This document shows positions 39,801 to 54,800 of a stretch of 64,000 bases of DNA, piece after piece. Location: assembly GCA_905250025.1 (NCBI GenBank), contig CAJNOJ010000135.1, positions 62,001-126,000 of the forward strand, given 5' to 3'. The translations under genes were made by a program, and so were the position numbers. The stretch's first letter is position 1. Each line of letters starts with the position of its first letter. Origin of the DNA: Adineta ricciae (Eukaryota > Rotifera > Eurotatoria > Adinetida > Adinetidae). Below the pieces are notes generated by a model. The model did not search any database, was not told the origin of the DNA, and was given only the letters and a program-made list of their open reading frames with translations.

Positions 39801-42800
39801 TCAATTCGATGCGGTTCCTGAAGAACCTTTTGTGTTTCTTCACAATGATCAACCGATTGTTCCTGATTCACGTATAACAACAAGCGTCGAAGATAATAAA
39901 TACACAATAGTTGTAAAAGATCTTCGACCTGGAGAGGATGAAGGTGTCTATACATTGAAATCAGAGCATTTGATTCTGGATACACCAACTATTACGGTTG
40001 CAGCCGAAGAGAAGAAACCGGAAACAGAAACAACAACAGTAGTCGAAGAGGAAGAAACGATTACTATCGTACCAGAACAACAACAACCCGAAACTATTGT
40101 TCAACAAGAAGAAACTGAGGAAATCGTTGTGGAAACGAAAAAGGTTAGGAAATCAATTGACACAACATAATCCTTTATATGATTGTGATATGTCTTCTTT
40201 TCACTATTTTCAGCCTGAAGAAGTTCCAGTTCATGAAGTCGAAGAGAACACTACCGTTACATTGACTATCGAAAAACCACAATCGACTCCAACACAAGAC
40301 GTTCATCTTTTTAAAGATGGTGAAGAAGTTAAACCATCCGAACATGTTAAATTAACAGCTACATCACCAACGACAACTGAGGTACAAATTGTCAAAGCAA
40401 AACCAGAAGATGAAGGAGAATACACCGTCATAATTGACAATAAAGAACAACCATTGGTGAAACTGAAAGTTCATCCAAAACCAGTGATTCGACAAGAAAT
40501 GCAATTACCAAAGACAAGATTCAACGAGAAAGAAACCTTGACTATCGTTTGTCAATTCGATGCAGTTCCTGAAGAACCTTTTGTGTTTCTCCATAACGAA
40601 CAGCCTATTGTTCCTGATTCACGTATAACAACAACTGTCGAAGATAATAAATACACAATAGTTGTAAAAGATCTTCGACCTGGAGAGGATGAAGGTGTCT
40701 ATACATTGAAATCAGATCATTTGATTCTGGATACACCAACTATTACGGTTGATGTCGACGAAAAGAAACCTGAAATCGAAACACGAGTAGTGGTAGAAGA
40801 AGAAGAAGAAACGATCGCAGTTACTCCACAACAACCCGAAGTTACTGAAGTTGTGGAAGAACAAGTACAGGTAGAACTTTTTTCCGCTGTTGTGACCATC
40901 TCGATAGATTTTGCACATTTCTTGTGTATGTACATCAAGACACATTTGCACGCTTTTTCTCTCTATAGGAAATCAAGAAAGCACCAGAAATGCCTGTTCA
41001 AGAAGTTGAAGAAACTAGTACAGTCACTCTCACCATTGAAAAACCACAAGGTACAACAACAAAAGATGTTGTTTTACTCAAGAATGGAGAAGAACTCAAA
41101 CCATCCGATCATGTCAAGATCACATCCAAATCGCCAACTACAACCGAAGTTGAGATTAAGAAGGTGAAACTCGAGGATGAAGGCGATTACACTGTGAAAG
41201 TGAAAGGTGCTGAACAGCCACTTGTTCGACTGAAAGTTCATCCAAAACCAGTGATTCGACAAGAGATGCAATTACCAAAGACACGATTCAACGAAAAAGA
41301 AACCTTGACTATCGTTTGTCAATTCGATGCAGTTCCTGAAGAACCTTTTGTGTTTCTTCATAACGAACAGCCTATTGTTCCTGATTCACGTATAACAACA
41401 AGTGTCGAAGATAATAAATACACAATAGTTGTAAAAGATCTCCGACCTGGAGAGGATGAAGGTGTCTATACACTGAAATCAGATCATTTGATTCTTGATA
41501 CACCATCGATCACTGTTGATGCTCAACCTAAGAAACCAGAAACAGAAACGACAACAATCGAAGAAGAAACAATAACTATCGAGACACCGCAAGCACCTAC
41601 TACTACTACGGAACAAGTAGTGGAAGAGGTAACATTTCGTAAACAACATATAAATCTTCTCTTAGATTCATTGCATTTTTTTCAATTCATTCATTTCTGC
41701 CTTTTTGTTTCGCCTAGGTTGAAGAAGTAGTTGAAGAAATATCAAAAGTCGAAGAAGTATGTCTTCAGAAGTAGTGTCATTCAATTCTTTCATTCCTTCA
41801 AAATTCTAGGCTCCAAAAGAAGATGAAACTCATCACAGTGAAATCGAGATTCCAATTGTAAAAGTCCCCGAAGGTGATACAATAACAATTCGAATTCCCG
41901 GTTCTAAAACAACCGAATCCAATGAAATCAATCTGTACATCAACGATCAGCCGATTAAAACATCAATTGAAGAAGACACACGCATCACAATCGAAAAAGA
42001 TGGTCAAACCGATAACTACGTCGTTGTCTCCGATGCTAAACCAGAAGATATTGGTCGATATACAGTTGAATTCAATGGTAAATTACAACCACTCTGCATG
42101 CTTGAGATCACTCCAGGTCGTCCGAAGAAATCAGAAGTGGAAATTCCAATCAAACAAGGAGTTGTCGAAGAAGTCGTCGAAGAAGAAATAGAAGAACAAC
42201 CCGTCACCGAAATTCCAACTCATGAAGTTATCGAAGGTGATAGTGTGAACTTAACCATCGAACGACCAAAAGACACCGATGTAAAACAAACATTTTTGTT
42301 ACAAAACGATCAAAGACTCGATCAGAATACTCGATTAACAATTCAATCAGCTTCTCCCACAACAACGGAAATAACTCTTCTCAATGTCAAACCAACTGAT
42401 GAAGGTGTTTATTCCATTCAATTTGGTAATCAACCAAGTCAAAAACTCATGAATCTGAAAGTTTTGCCCAAACCGATTGTTCACGATTCGCTTCATTTAC
42501 CAAAGGAAGTTTTCGATCAGGGTGAAACATTAACAATTGTTTGTGAATTCGATAAAAAACCTGATGAAAACTTAACTTGGAAGCTGAATGATCTGCCATT
42601 AAATCAATTGAAAGACGATCGAATCACAATTGAGACCAGCGATGATGGAAAATCTTATACATTAACTGTGAAAGACTTACGTCCGAAAGAAGATCAAGGA
42701 ATTTATAAATTAGAAAATTCGCATTTAGTTTTGGAAACACCTTTTGTTCGTGTTATTGAAAATGTCGAAGAAGAACAAGAAGAAACAACGATTCTTGTGG

Positions 42801-45800
42801 AAGATGAAGAAACTGAATCATTCGAATTACAAAGGAAACCAAAAGTCGAAGAAATACCAGAAGAAGTACGACTAAAATTTCTCTTTTCTAAAGCAAATTT
42901 TCTTCTTTTCTTTTAGCAACCAAAGAACATCACACAAGAAATTGTTCCTGAAGAAGTTGTCGAACAACAAGTTCCAGTTCAAGAAGAGGAAGCACAACCT
43001 CAAGTAGAAGAAGCACAACCTGTAACTGAGCCAGTGCCAGAAACACAGGTGGAAGAACAAAAACCACAACCAAAATTTGTCAAACTCCTTAAACCAAATA
43101 AAACAATTCTTCTTGAAGGTGAACAACTTGTTATTGAAGGAGAACTTGATTCTATTCCAACCAAAGTTCAATTATATATTAATGGTCAACCCGTACCGGA
43201 AGATCGGGTTAAAGCTGATATTAAAGATAAAAAAATCAAATTTACACTTGATAACATCAAACTGGATGAATCGGGTGATTACAATGCGAAGATTAATGAC
43301 GAAGTTGATAGTCCACCTGTATCAATCACAGTTAATGCTGACCTTCCTACATTTATCAAAAACTTGACGATTAATAAACAACAAGCTGATGCTGGAGATA
43401 CTCTAAACTTTGAATGTACACTCAATAAACCATTTGATGAAATTGTTTGGCTTAAAGATGGTAAACCGATCGAAACAGATGCTCATATTCAATTCACTAA
43501 AGATGGTCCGAAACTAAAAATGACGATTAAAGACATCAAACCTGAGGATCATACTGGTACTTATTCAGTTCGCGTCAAAGATGTGGAAAGTGACAAAGTT
43601 ACAGCCATGGTGGCAAAGAAACTGCCGAAATTCATCAAAGATCTCAAACCAAATAAAACGACATTAACAGAAGGTGAACAACTCATTCTTGAATGTGAGT
43701 TAGACGCTGCTCCAACTACTACTCAATTGCAAATCAATGGTCAACCCGTACCGGAAGATCGAGTAAAGACAGAAGTCAAAGATAAGAAGATTAAATTCAC
43801 TCTGGATAACATTAAATTGGACGAAGCTGGTGATTTCAATGTTAAAGTCAATGACGAAGTCGACAGCAAACCAGTCGCTATTACTGTCAATGCTGATGTA
43901 CCCAAATTTGTCAAGAATTTGAATATCAACAAGAAAGAATTTGATATGGGAGAAACACTCAACTTTGAGTGCACATTGAATAAACCATTCGACGAGATTG
44001 TTTGGCTTAAAGACGATCAACCAATCGAAGAAAACGCACATATCCAATTCACCAAAGATGGTCCTAAACTAAAAATGACTATCAAAGATGCACAACCAGA
44101 AGATCATACAGGTACATACTCTGTTCGAGTGAAAGAACTAGAGAGTGATAAAATACCAGTAACGGTAGCAAAGAAACTACCGAAGTTCGTGAAGGATCTG
44201 AAAGCCAATAAAACTACATTAACTGAAGGTGAACAACTCATTCTTGAATGTGAGTTAGACACTGTTCCAACCACTGCTCAACTACAAATCAATGGTCAAC
44301 CCGTACCGGAAGATCGAGTAAAGACAGAAGTCAAAGATAAGAAGATCAAGTTTACATTGGACAATATCAAGCTTGATGAAGCAGGTGACTACAACCTTAG
44401 AGTTAACGATGATGTTGACAGCAAACCAGTATCTATCACTGTTAATGCCGATATCCCTAACTTCGTCAAGAATCTCACCATCAACAAGAAACAATTTGAT
44501 ATGGGAGAAACACTTAATTTCGAATGTACATTAAACAAGCCATTCGATGATGTTGTCTGGTTGAAAGATGGTCAACCAGTTGAAGAAAACGCACATATTC
44601 AATTCACCAAAGACGGCCCTAAACTGAAACTGACTATCAAAGATGCACAACCAGAAGATCACACAGCCACATATTCTGTTCGAGTCAAAGAAGTAGAGAG
44701 TGACAAAGTTCCTGTAACTGTGACCAAGAAAGTGCCGAAGTTCGTGAAGGATCTGAAAGCAAATAAAACTACATTAACCGAAGGCGAACAATTGACCCTT
44801 GAGTGTGAACTTGATATGGCACCGACCGACGTAAAATTACTCATCAATGGTGAAGAAGTACCAGAGGATCGTGTGAAGACTGAAGTGAAAGATAAGAAGA
44901 TCAAATTCACCCTCGATAATATTAAATTAGATGAAGCTGGTGACTATAACGTCAAAGTAAACAACGAAGTCGACAGCAAACCAATATCAATCACAGTGAA
45001 TGCTGATATTCCTAAGTTTGTTAAGAATCTCACTATCAACAAGAAACAATTTGATATGGGAGAAACACTCAACTTTGAATGCACATTGAATAAACCATTC
45101 GACGAGATTGTTTGGCTTAAAGACGATCAACCAATCGAAGAAAACGCACATATTCAATTCACCAGAGATGGTCCTAAGCTAAAAATGACCATCAAAGATG
45201 CACAACCAGAAGATCATACAGGTACTTATTCAGTTCGCGTCAAAGATGTGGAAAGTGACAAAGTTCCTGTAACTGTGACCAAGAAAGTGCTGAAGTTCGT
45301 GAAAGAATTAAAGGCAAACAAAACCACATTAACAGAAGGTGAACAATTAATACTTGAATGTGAGTTAGATATGGCTCCAAATGACGTGAAACTATTGATC
45401 AATGGTGAAGAAGTACCAGAAGATCGAGTGAAGACTGAAGTGAAAGATAAGAAGATCAAATTCACTCTCGATAATATTAAATTAGACGAAGCTGGTGACT
45501 ATAACGTCAAAGTAAACAACGAAGTCGACAGCAAACCATTATCAATCACAGTGAATGCTGATATCCCGAAATTTGTGAAAAATCTTACCATCAACAAGAA
45601 ACAATTTGACTTAGGTGAAACGCTGAACTTTGAATGCACATTGAATAAACCATTCGACCAGATTGTTTGGCTTAAAGACGATCAACCAATCGAAGAAAAC
45701 GCACATATCCAATTCACCAGAGATGGTCCTAAACTAAAGCTGACTATCAAAGATGCACAACCAGAAGATCATACAGGTACTTATTCAGTTCGCGTCAAAG

Positions 45801-48800
45801 ATGTGGAAAGTGACAAAGTTCCTGTAACTGTAACTAAGAAGATACCGAAATTTACCAAAGAATTGAAAGCTAACAAGACAACATTAACAGAAGGTGAACA
45901 ATTAGTATTGGAATGCGAACTTGACATGCCACCTACCAATGTCAAACTACTAATCAACGGTGAAGAAGTACCAGAAGATCGAGTGAAGACTGAAGTGAAA
46001 GACAAGAAAATCAAATTCACTCTCGATAATATTAAATTAGACGAAGCTGGTGACTATAACGTCAAAGTAAACGACGAAGTCGACAGCAAGCCTGTTTCAA
46101 TTACAGTGAACGCAGATATTCCTAAATTCGTCAAGAATCTCACCATCAACAAGAAACAATTTGATATGGGAGAAACACTTAATTTCGAATGTACATTAAA
46201 CAAGCCATTCGATGATGTTGTCTGGTTGAAAGATGGTCAACCAGTTGAAGAAAACGCACATATTCAATTCACCAAAGAAGGTCCTAAACTAAAACTGACT
46301 ATCAAAGATGCACAACCGGAAGATCATACAGGTACATACTCTGTCCGAGTGAAAGAAGTAGAGAGTGATAAAGTACCAGTAACGGTAACAAAGAAAGTAC
46401 CAAAATTTGTCAAAGAACTAAAAGCAAACAAGACAACATTAACAGAAGGTGAACAATTGATATTCGAATGTGAAGTTGACATGATACCTGAAAGTGTTGA
46501 ACTAAAACTTAACGGAGAGAGTCTTCCGAATGATCGTATCAAACCTGAAATGAAAGATAAAAAACTCAAATTCACTTTGGATAACATTGAATTGAATGAA
46601 GCAGGCGACTACACAGTTAAAATCAATGATGAAGTCGATAGTAAGCCCGTGTCGATCACAGTCAATGCAGACATACCAAAATTCGTCAAGAACTTAACGA
46701 TCAATAAGAAACAATTTGAAGTTGGGGAAACACTCAATTTCGAATGTACACTCAACAAACCATTCGATGATGTCGTCTGGCTGAAAGATGGTCAACCAAT
46801 CGAAGAAGATGCTCATATTCAATTTACACAAGATGGTCCGAAATTGAAACTGACGATTAAAGATGCCCAACCGGAAGATCATACAGGAACATATTCAGTT
46901 CGTGTGAAACAAGTCGAAAGTGACAAAGTCCCCGTGGTTGTTCAAGAAAAACCATTGACATTTGTCAAAGATCTTAAAGCAGTGAAAACAACTTTAGATG
47001 AAAATGAAACTTTGGAATTCTCATGTCAATTAAGTCGACCATTGAAACCAAATGAAACTGTCCAATGGTATCGGAATGAAGTTCAAATTCCAATTGAACA
47101 AGATTATCCCAATCAACAAATCAATTTAGAAATTCCTGACGTTCAGCCGACCATGTCTGGTGAATATCGTTTGGAAATTGCCAGTTCTGGTCAACCAAAA
47201 CCATTAAAAAGTTCTTCAATCAAGATTACGATCAAACCAGAACAAATCAAATTCGTCAAACCACTTCATGCTTTGAAGAATCCACTAAACGAAGACGAAA
47301 CTCTCGTTCTCGAATGCGAATTGGACAAACCAACATACAAATCAGTCGTTTTCTTCTTAAACGACAAACCATTAAACGAAAATGAAGATGATCGTGTCAA
47401 AATCACTCAGACCGGCAACAAATGGCAAATTCAAATTACCAATGTTAAACAGGACATCGATCAAGGCGAATATACTGTCACCATCAACGAAAAAGTCACT
47501 TCTCCAAAAGTCAAAGTGACAATTCTAAAACCATTGACATTCGTTCAAGACTTAACTGTTTCGAATTCGCAACCAATCACTGAAGAAACCATCACATTCG
47601 AATGTGAACTATCTCAACCATTACCATCTGGTGATGTGAAAGATCTTTCATTTACTTTAAATGGAAAATCGTTGTCTAACGATCAAGCAAAACGTTTGAA
47701 AATCAACATCAGTTCATCGAGTCCGAAAATCAGCATAACACTAACAAATGTGAAACTGACCGTTGATCAAGGTGATTATCAACTAAAAGTTCTTCATCCT
47801 CAAGAAATTCAATCACAAACTGTTACTGTTACAATTCGACCGAAACCAATTGAAGTTCTTCAGCCGCTGCAACCTGAAAAAGCTGAGACCTATGAAGATG
47901 ATACACTTCTTCTTTCAACTAAACTGCAAAACGTTCCTGAAAATCCTACAATCGTCTGGTTAAAAGACGATCAACCATTAACAATCGACAATAAACGTAT
48001 TCGTACGATTCCTTCACGTGATGGTCAACAATTCAAACTATCAATCGACAATGTTCAATTAGATCAAAGTGGAACATATGCATTACAGATTAATAATGAG
48101 AAAATCACTGAATGTGATGTGCAAATCAAATCAGTTCCATTAAAAACTGTCGTACCATTGAAAATCATCGGAACACCAGTTGTGAACGGAAACGTTGACT
48201 TAGAAATCGAATTAAATCGAGCGAACGTTCCATTCATATGGATGAAAGACGAAACACCATTGGAGAGTCAACCCACACCAGTGAAAGATCAAACAAAATA
48301 TCGATTAAAACTGTCGAAGTTAACACTCGATGATTCAGGAGTTTATTCAATTAATTTCAACGACGGAGAATTAGTTGAACAAGTAAAACTATCTGTTGCT
48401 TTACCACCATTAGAGTTTGTCGAACAATTGAAATGTCTTCCGTCGGATGATGTCGAAGAAGGTTCCGATATTCTTTTGCAATGTGTTCTGAATCGACCAA
48501 TTGATGACGAATCCATTCCGATAGTTTTAACGAAGAATAATAAACCATTAACAGCAAGTGATAGTGAACGAGTGAAAATCGAACGAGATGGACCAACGGT
48601 GAAAGTTCATTTAACAAATGTTAAACCGGACGATGCTGGTAAGTTTTCCTGAGAATTTTGATTTGATAAATTGTTGATATTTCTTTCAGGAACGTATAAA
48701 GTAACAATTGATAAAACAAAAGATACAAGTGCCAGATTGAAAGTTCATGACAAACCATTAGCAATCGTCGAACAACTTCATCTTGTCAATCCTTCCGATG

Positions 48801-51800
48801 ATCAAAATACTGTTGAAGAAAGTAAACCATTCGAATTATTCATTCGATATAACAAACCTGTGAAGAATCTCGTTCTCAATCGAGACAACAAACGTCTTCC
48901 AACCGATAAACGCATTCAAATCTTGTACGAAGATGATTCATCTGCTGTTCGCATCCGTTTCGATGCGGCACAAGCTGATGACAAAGGAAAATACGAAACA
49001 ACAGTAAAAGATTCAACAATTTCGGATAAAGATGGTCTTCGAAGTCAAACGGTGACTATCATTGTTAAACCTTTACCTGTTTTATTCACATCGGATATCG
49101 AAGTATCAGTGCCGGATAAGGATAAGATTCCCGAAAAGACTGAAGCAACATTGACTACAACGATAAATCAAGAAAAAGGAAAAGTGAAATGGTTTTTGAA
49201 TGACAAAGAAATTAAAGAAGATCAAAATCATAAGATAACAATAAAAAATCTTCAAAGACAATTAACAATCAAATCAACTGTCATTGCTGATTCGGGAATT
49301 TATACAGTTAAAAGCGAAGATGATCAACGAACGATTGAAATCACCATCAAAGGTACGAATCTCGATTTCACAAATTAATTATTTGTTTTTCTTCTTTAGA
49401 CGATCTTCGTTTCACCAAGGAATTAACTCCAACGGAAGTGAACGCAACTGAAGGTAAAGACAAAGAAGTCAGTTTCGAATGTGAAACATCGAAATCCACT
49501 CCGGTTCAATGGTATCACGATCAACAAAAGTTATCTCCAACCGAACTGAAGAAACATTATCAAATTGAATCAACGAAGAATAACACGATTCATAAATTGA
49601 AGATTCTTCAACCAGTAGCAGCGGATTCAGGTGCATATCGATGTGTTTTACCAAACAATCTCGAAACAACCGCACAGTGTACAGTCGAACCAGCAGGAAT
49701 CGATTTTCAACAGCATTTAACCACACCTATTCATGTCGAACACATGAAAAGTGCTTTATTAGAATGTGAATTAACTCGAAAACCACAGCAAGTAGTTTGG
49801 AAAGACAAAAATGGACAAATCATCGAGGATGGAGACAAATACGAAATCATGAACAATGGAAAACTACAAGGTAAACTTATTTTCCTCTCATTTCCAAAAA
49901 GATTTTTCCTTTCCTGTAGGTCTCGTTATCAACGATTGCGATGAAAATGACAACGGACAATACACAATCACCATTGACAATACGAAATCTTCAACAGCAG
50001 AAGTGATCGTCGAAACGGTAGTGGAAAAAGCTCGATCACCATCACCACAAGCTGCTTTTCGTAAACTCCTTCCGAACGAATTAACGACCAATCAAGATGA
50101 AGATTTTCTTCTCGAATGCGAAGTCAATGATGAAAATCAAATCACCAATTGGTACTTAGATGATGATCTCATTGGACCAACCAATCCTCGATTTCAAATT
50201 ATTAATAAAGGCATCATTCGGCAACTAAAAGGTGAGAAAAAACAAGAATATTCTTCAAAGAATGACTTTTCTTTTGCGTCTTTAGTTCTCAAAGCGGAAT
50301 TAGATGACACAGGCAAATACACATGTCAAGATCGTGACACTGGTGAAAGTACAAACTGCGATGTGACTGTTAATAAAGCACCTGTTCGAATTATTAAAGG
50401 TCTACCCGAAACACTACTTGTTCCACAAGGTAAATGACGTCTTCTTCATTTTGTCATAAACGAGTTCGTTCATATTCATCCATTTGCATTGACGGATGAG
50501 TGACGATTATGTAAGGAGCAGGTTTTTGTTCTTGTTGAACATATTTCATTCGAATAGGCTGTTTGACTTTCGTTAAAGCATAAATCAGAATCGGATAAGC
50601 GTGTAGAGAGATAAATATATAATTAACCAGAAGAATGTCAATTATCTGATTTTGAACTTTCAAAGGAAGTCGCAGAAATAGATAAAGATTCGTCGGACAT
50701 AGAGCAAAAACGTAATAGAGAGTGTAAATATTCAAGTGAATGAGAATTCGATGGAATTTTTTCTTTGATCGATGACGGGTAATCGATGATTGAATACGAT
50801 TGGTGTGAACTTCAATTCGATAGATGAGAAAACTAATCGCCAATAGCATGAAAGCGAATGGAAGGAGAAATTGTAAGGAAAACCAGATAAATTGAAATGT
50901 TAACGAACTGAAATAACAAATTATACACAGAGATGCATCTAAAGAACATTTGGCAAGAAGAACGAATAACGTGATAATTATACTGCATGATGAAAAGATA
51001 ATTAAGAATGGCATAAACTGTCTGAACCAGGATAATCGTATGTTTTGTGAATAGAATATAAAAAAAGTTCTTTCTAAACTCGCATAAGCTAATGAATAAC
51101 CAATTCCAGCTGATGCGACGAAGAACGCTATTAAATTGAAGTTGCATAACAGTCGACGTTGTTGCTCAGATATCCATAGCGAGTAATATTCGGTTAGTGT
51201 ATGTAAAGGCGTGCTTATCACGGATAAAAGTATAGAAAATCCCAAGGAGAAATGATAAACATAGGTTAAATGTGTCCGTTGGTATTTGTAACGAAAGTAT
51301 CGGAATAAACTCAATGTGGAAAAGACAATGTCGATAATGGCACTAAGCCAGATGAGAATATGTTGTTCGAAACGAAATGGATTCGTAGAAATACGTTCAG
51401 AAGATGCAAGAGTAACGTTCATGTCGGAAAAAAACGAGAAGAATTAATGAATAATAATATAAAAAAAAGACGAAGAAGAGTCGTTTTTCACCTTTCCTTC
51501 CTTGAAAAAAACTTACGGATTTCTAGTTGATGTAAAAAGAATGGCAGATTATGATGAAAGTTAACCGTCGAGATTAAAAAAGGAAAAAAAAAGAGAAACG
51601 CAAGAGAAAGAAAAAGATGAGTTCGTCTATCAGAAAGTCATGACAATTAACTTGATGATAAATTCTTAATTAAACCACGACTTTTTTCTTTCTCAGGTGA
51701 ACAATTAAAACTTGAAGTAGAATTGTCACATCCGAATATTCCAAATTGTCGCTTTGTCAAAGATGATGTCAACAATCCACTCCGAAAGGACAAACGAATT

Positions 51801-54800
51801 CGTCTTATCTCTGAAGGAACACGTCACACACTTCTCATCGACAATGTTTTGCCCGTCGGCGACTCGGGTGTTTACGAATTTCTCGGTCCGAACGAATCTT
51901 TACGTTCAACCTGTCAAGTGACTGTTCAATCTTCGCCAAGTAAAATAACTCAACCATTAAAAGATGTAACATTACAAGAAAATCAAAATTTAACACTCGA
52001 AGCACGTGTAGACAATGAACACGCTCCTGTGACTTGGTTTATTAATGGAAAAGAAGTTTCTCCGTCAGTCGATGCACCACATATCACAATCATGTCTAAA
52101 GGACGACGACATACATTAGTTGTACAGAAAGTCAATGCTCAACAAGACGCGGGTAAATATGAGATTCGTACTCCGGACGATGCTAGTTCATGTCAAGTGA
52201 CTGTCGAAGAACCCGGAGCACCTCCGGCGGACTTTACAAAGAAATTGCAAAATGTTGAAACTGAAGAATTTCAAACTGTTGAATTAAAATGTGAAACAAA
52301 TCGGGAAAATTTACCGGTAGAATGGCTGAAAAACAACGAAGTCATTCAAACAACTGAACATTTTACCATCGAAACCAACGGCAAAATCCATTCGTTAACG
52401 ATTCTAGACATTTTGGTCAACGATCAAGCAACATACACTTGTCGAATTCCATCGAATGGAAAAACAACAAATGCATCCGTTAAAGTCAAAGAAATGCCCG
52501 CAGATTTCGTTCATAAAATTGGTAAGAAAAAACCTTTCTTTACACAACGAACATTGATTTTATCTTACATTTATTTCAGAATCCATTGATGCGATCACAG
52601 GTGACACAGTGACATTCGATTGTCAATTAAACAAACCGAATATCAAAGTGAAATGGCTCAAAGATAATAAACCTTTAACATCGAACGATCGAATTCAACC
52701 ATCGATCGATTCTGAGAATGCCGATATTCATTTATTAACATTGAAAACCGTCGATGCGAAAGACGCGGGAACGTACACATGTGTCATCGATCAACCAGCG
52801 GGAAAGAAATGTTCAGCTCCATTAACAGTAAAGTCGATCACATTGAAATTAACAGAACCATTAAAAGATGTTTCATTGATTGAAAACGAAGATTTAATTT
52901 TGAAATTTGTCGTTTCACATGATTTGAAACAAACTCCTGTTGTGTGGAATTTCAACAACAAACCAATACAATCTGATGATCAGCGAATACAAATCGATCA
53001 AGATGGCAAATCATATTTCTTAACAATCAAACAAGTTCAAATCAGCGAACAAGGCAAATATTCAGCAGAAATTCCATTACATAAACTTACCACATCAGCG
53101 AAAGTCACAGTCAAGCCGGAAGACATTCAAATTGTCAAACCTTTGTCACTCGTTCCCGATGAAGCTCATCCTGACAATAGAACTCTTGAAATTCAATTCA
53201 GCAAACCTTTATCCACTGATGTTGTTCTTCTGAAAAACGGTGTTAAACCAACACGCAAGATCCCAGTGGAAAATCTCAACAACGGAACATATCGATTTCT
53301 CTTAGAAAATGTCAAACCGGAAGACTCTGGTCTATATGAAGTGGTCATTCGTCCGGACCTCAAAAGTTCCATTCAACTCGATATTCAACCAAAAGAAGAC
53401 TTGGACTTTCTTCTTCCATTAAAAGATCAAATTGAAATCAACGAAAACGAACCAATTCATCTCGAAGCGAAATTAACTCGTCTACCCGATTCACCAAGTG
53501 ACGTTGTTTGGTTACGCAATGGCAAACCACTTCCAACCTCGGTGAAGACTGCAATCAACGAAGATTTCACCGTGACTTTGGATATTCCTCAAGGAAAGAT
53601 CGAGACTGATGCAGGAAAATACACACTACGCTTACCAAATAACAAACAAAGTTCATCACAAGTGAATATTCTGAAGAAAGTCACGGCGAAAGACGAAAAT
53701 CAAATTGTTCAACCATTGCACATCATTCTCGACGAGAACCAAACGAATTTACAATTAAATAGCAAAGTGATATTGAGATGTAAAACAGCTCTACCAGTTA
53801 AGAATGTCGAATGGTACAAAGGCGGGAAGAAAGTGTCAACACGTCGAACGAACGCTGTCAGCACCGAAAATTCCACTCAACATGATTTGATTCTTCCAAA
53901 ATTAGACGTCGAAGATCTCGGAGAATATCGCGTTGTTCTCGATACGAAACTTGACTCTTCGGTTAAACTTGAAATTCCGCAAGAGTTAAGTCCAATACGT
54001 TGTGAAGGTCAACCGATCGAAGGTGAAACCATCACATTGATCTGCGAAACAACACTTCCACCAAAACAAATCCAATGGTCACCAATTGTCGATCGAAAGC
54101 GTTACGATCAACAAGATCTATCCTTAAAAATCAAGAATCTCAATCTCGATCAAGATTCCAAAGTTTTCACAATCGATGTTGATGGTCAAAAACAATCTTA
54201 TGAATTAACCATTCAACCATTACCATACAAATTTCAAAGTTCAATCATCGAATTAAATCCAAAATTACCAAAGGAAGATGACAATGTCACTTGTACTGTA
54301 ACATTGAACAAGCCAATTAAGGATCAAGTTGTTCAATGGTATCTTAACAATGAATTAATTCAACCGAATGAACGTTTTAGCGTTTCAAATGACGGTCCAC
54401 GGACAATGTTGACCATCAAAAAAGTTCGTCCAGATGATGCCGGACAATTGGAATGTCGAATTCCAACATCCAACGAAAAATTAACAACTGAATTGAAAGT
54501 CAAAGAAAAACCATTGACAATCGTTAAGCCATTAACAGCTGATAAGGATAAACCAATGGAAGGAGATGATGTTACTTTATCATGTCAATTCTCACGAAAA
54601 CCAAAGACTATCGAAGTTTATAAAGATGGAAAACCTGTCGAACTTGATCAAGACTTGAACGAGATCAATGCGACATTCACAATTCGTTTACCGAAGACAA
54701 AACCAACAGATAAAGGAAAATACTCCGTCATCGGCGATGGAGTGGAAACATCTTATACATTAAGATTAACACCAAATCCAATTAAATTCACCAAACAATT

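Noticed and set aside
43700-46882. Series of minus-strand frames spaced 555 bp apart
   Set aside because: Antisense images of the Ig-pair super-repeat; their spacing only reflects that repeat.
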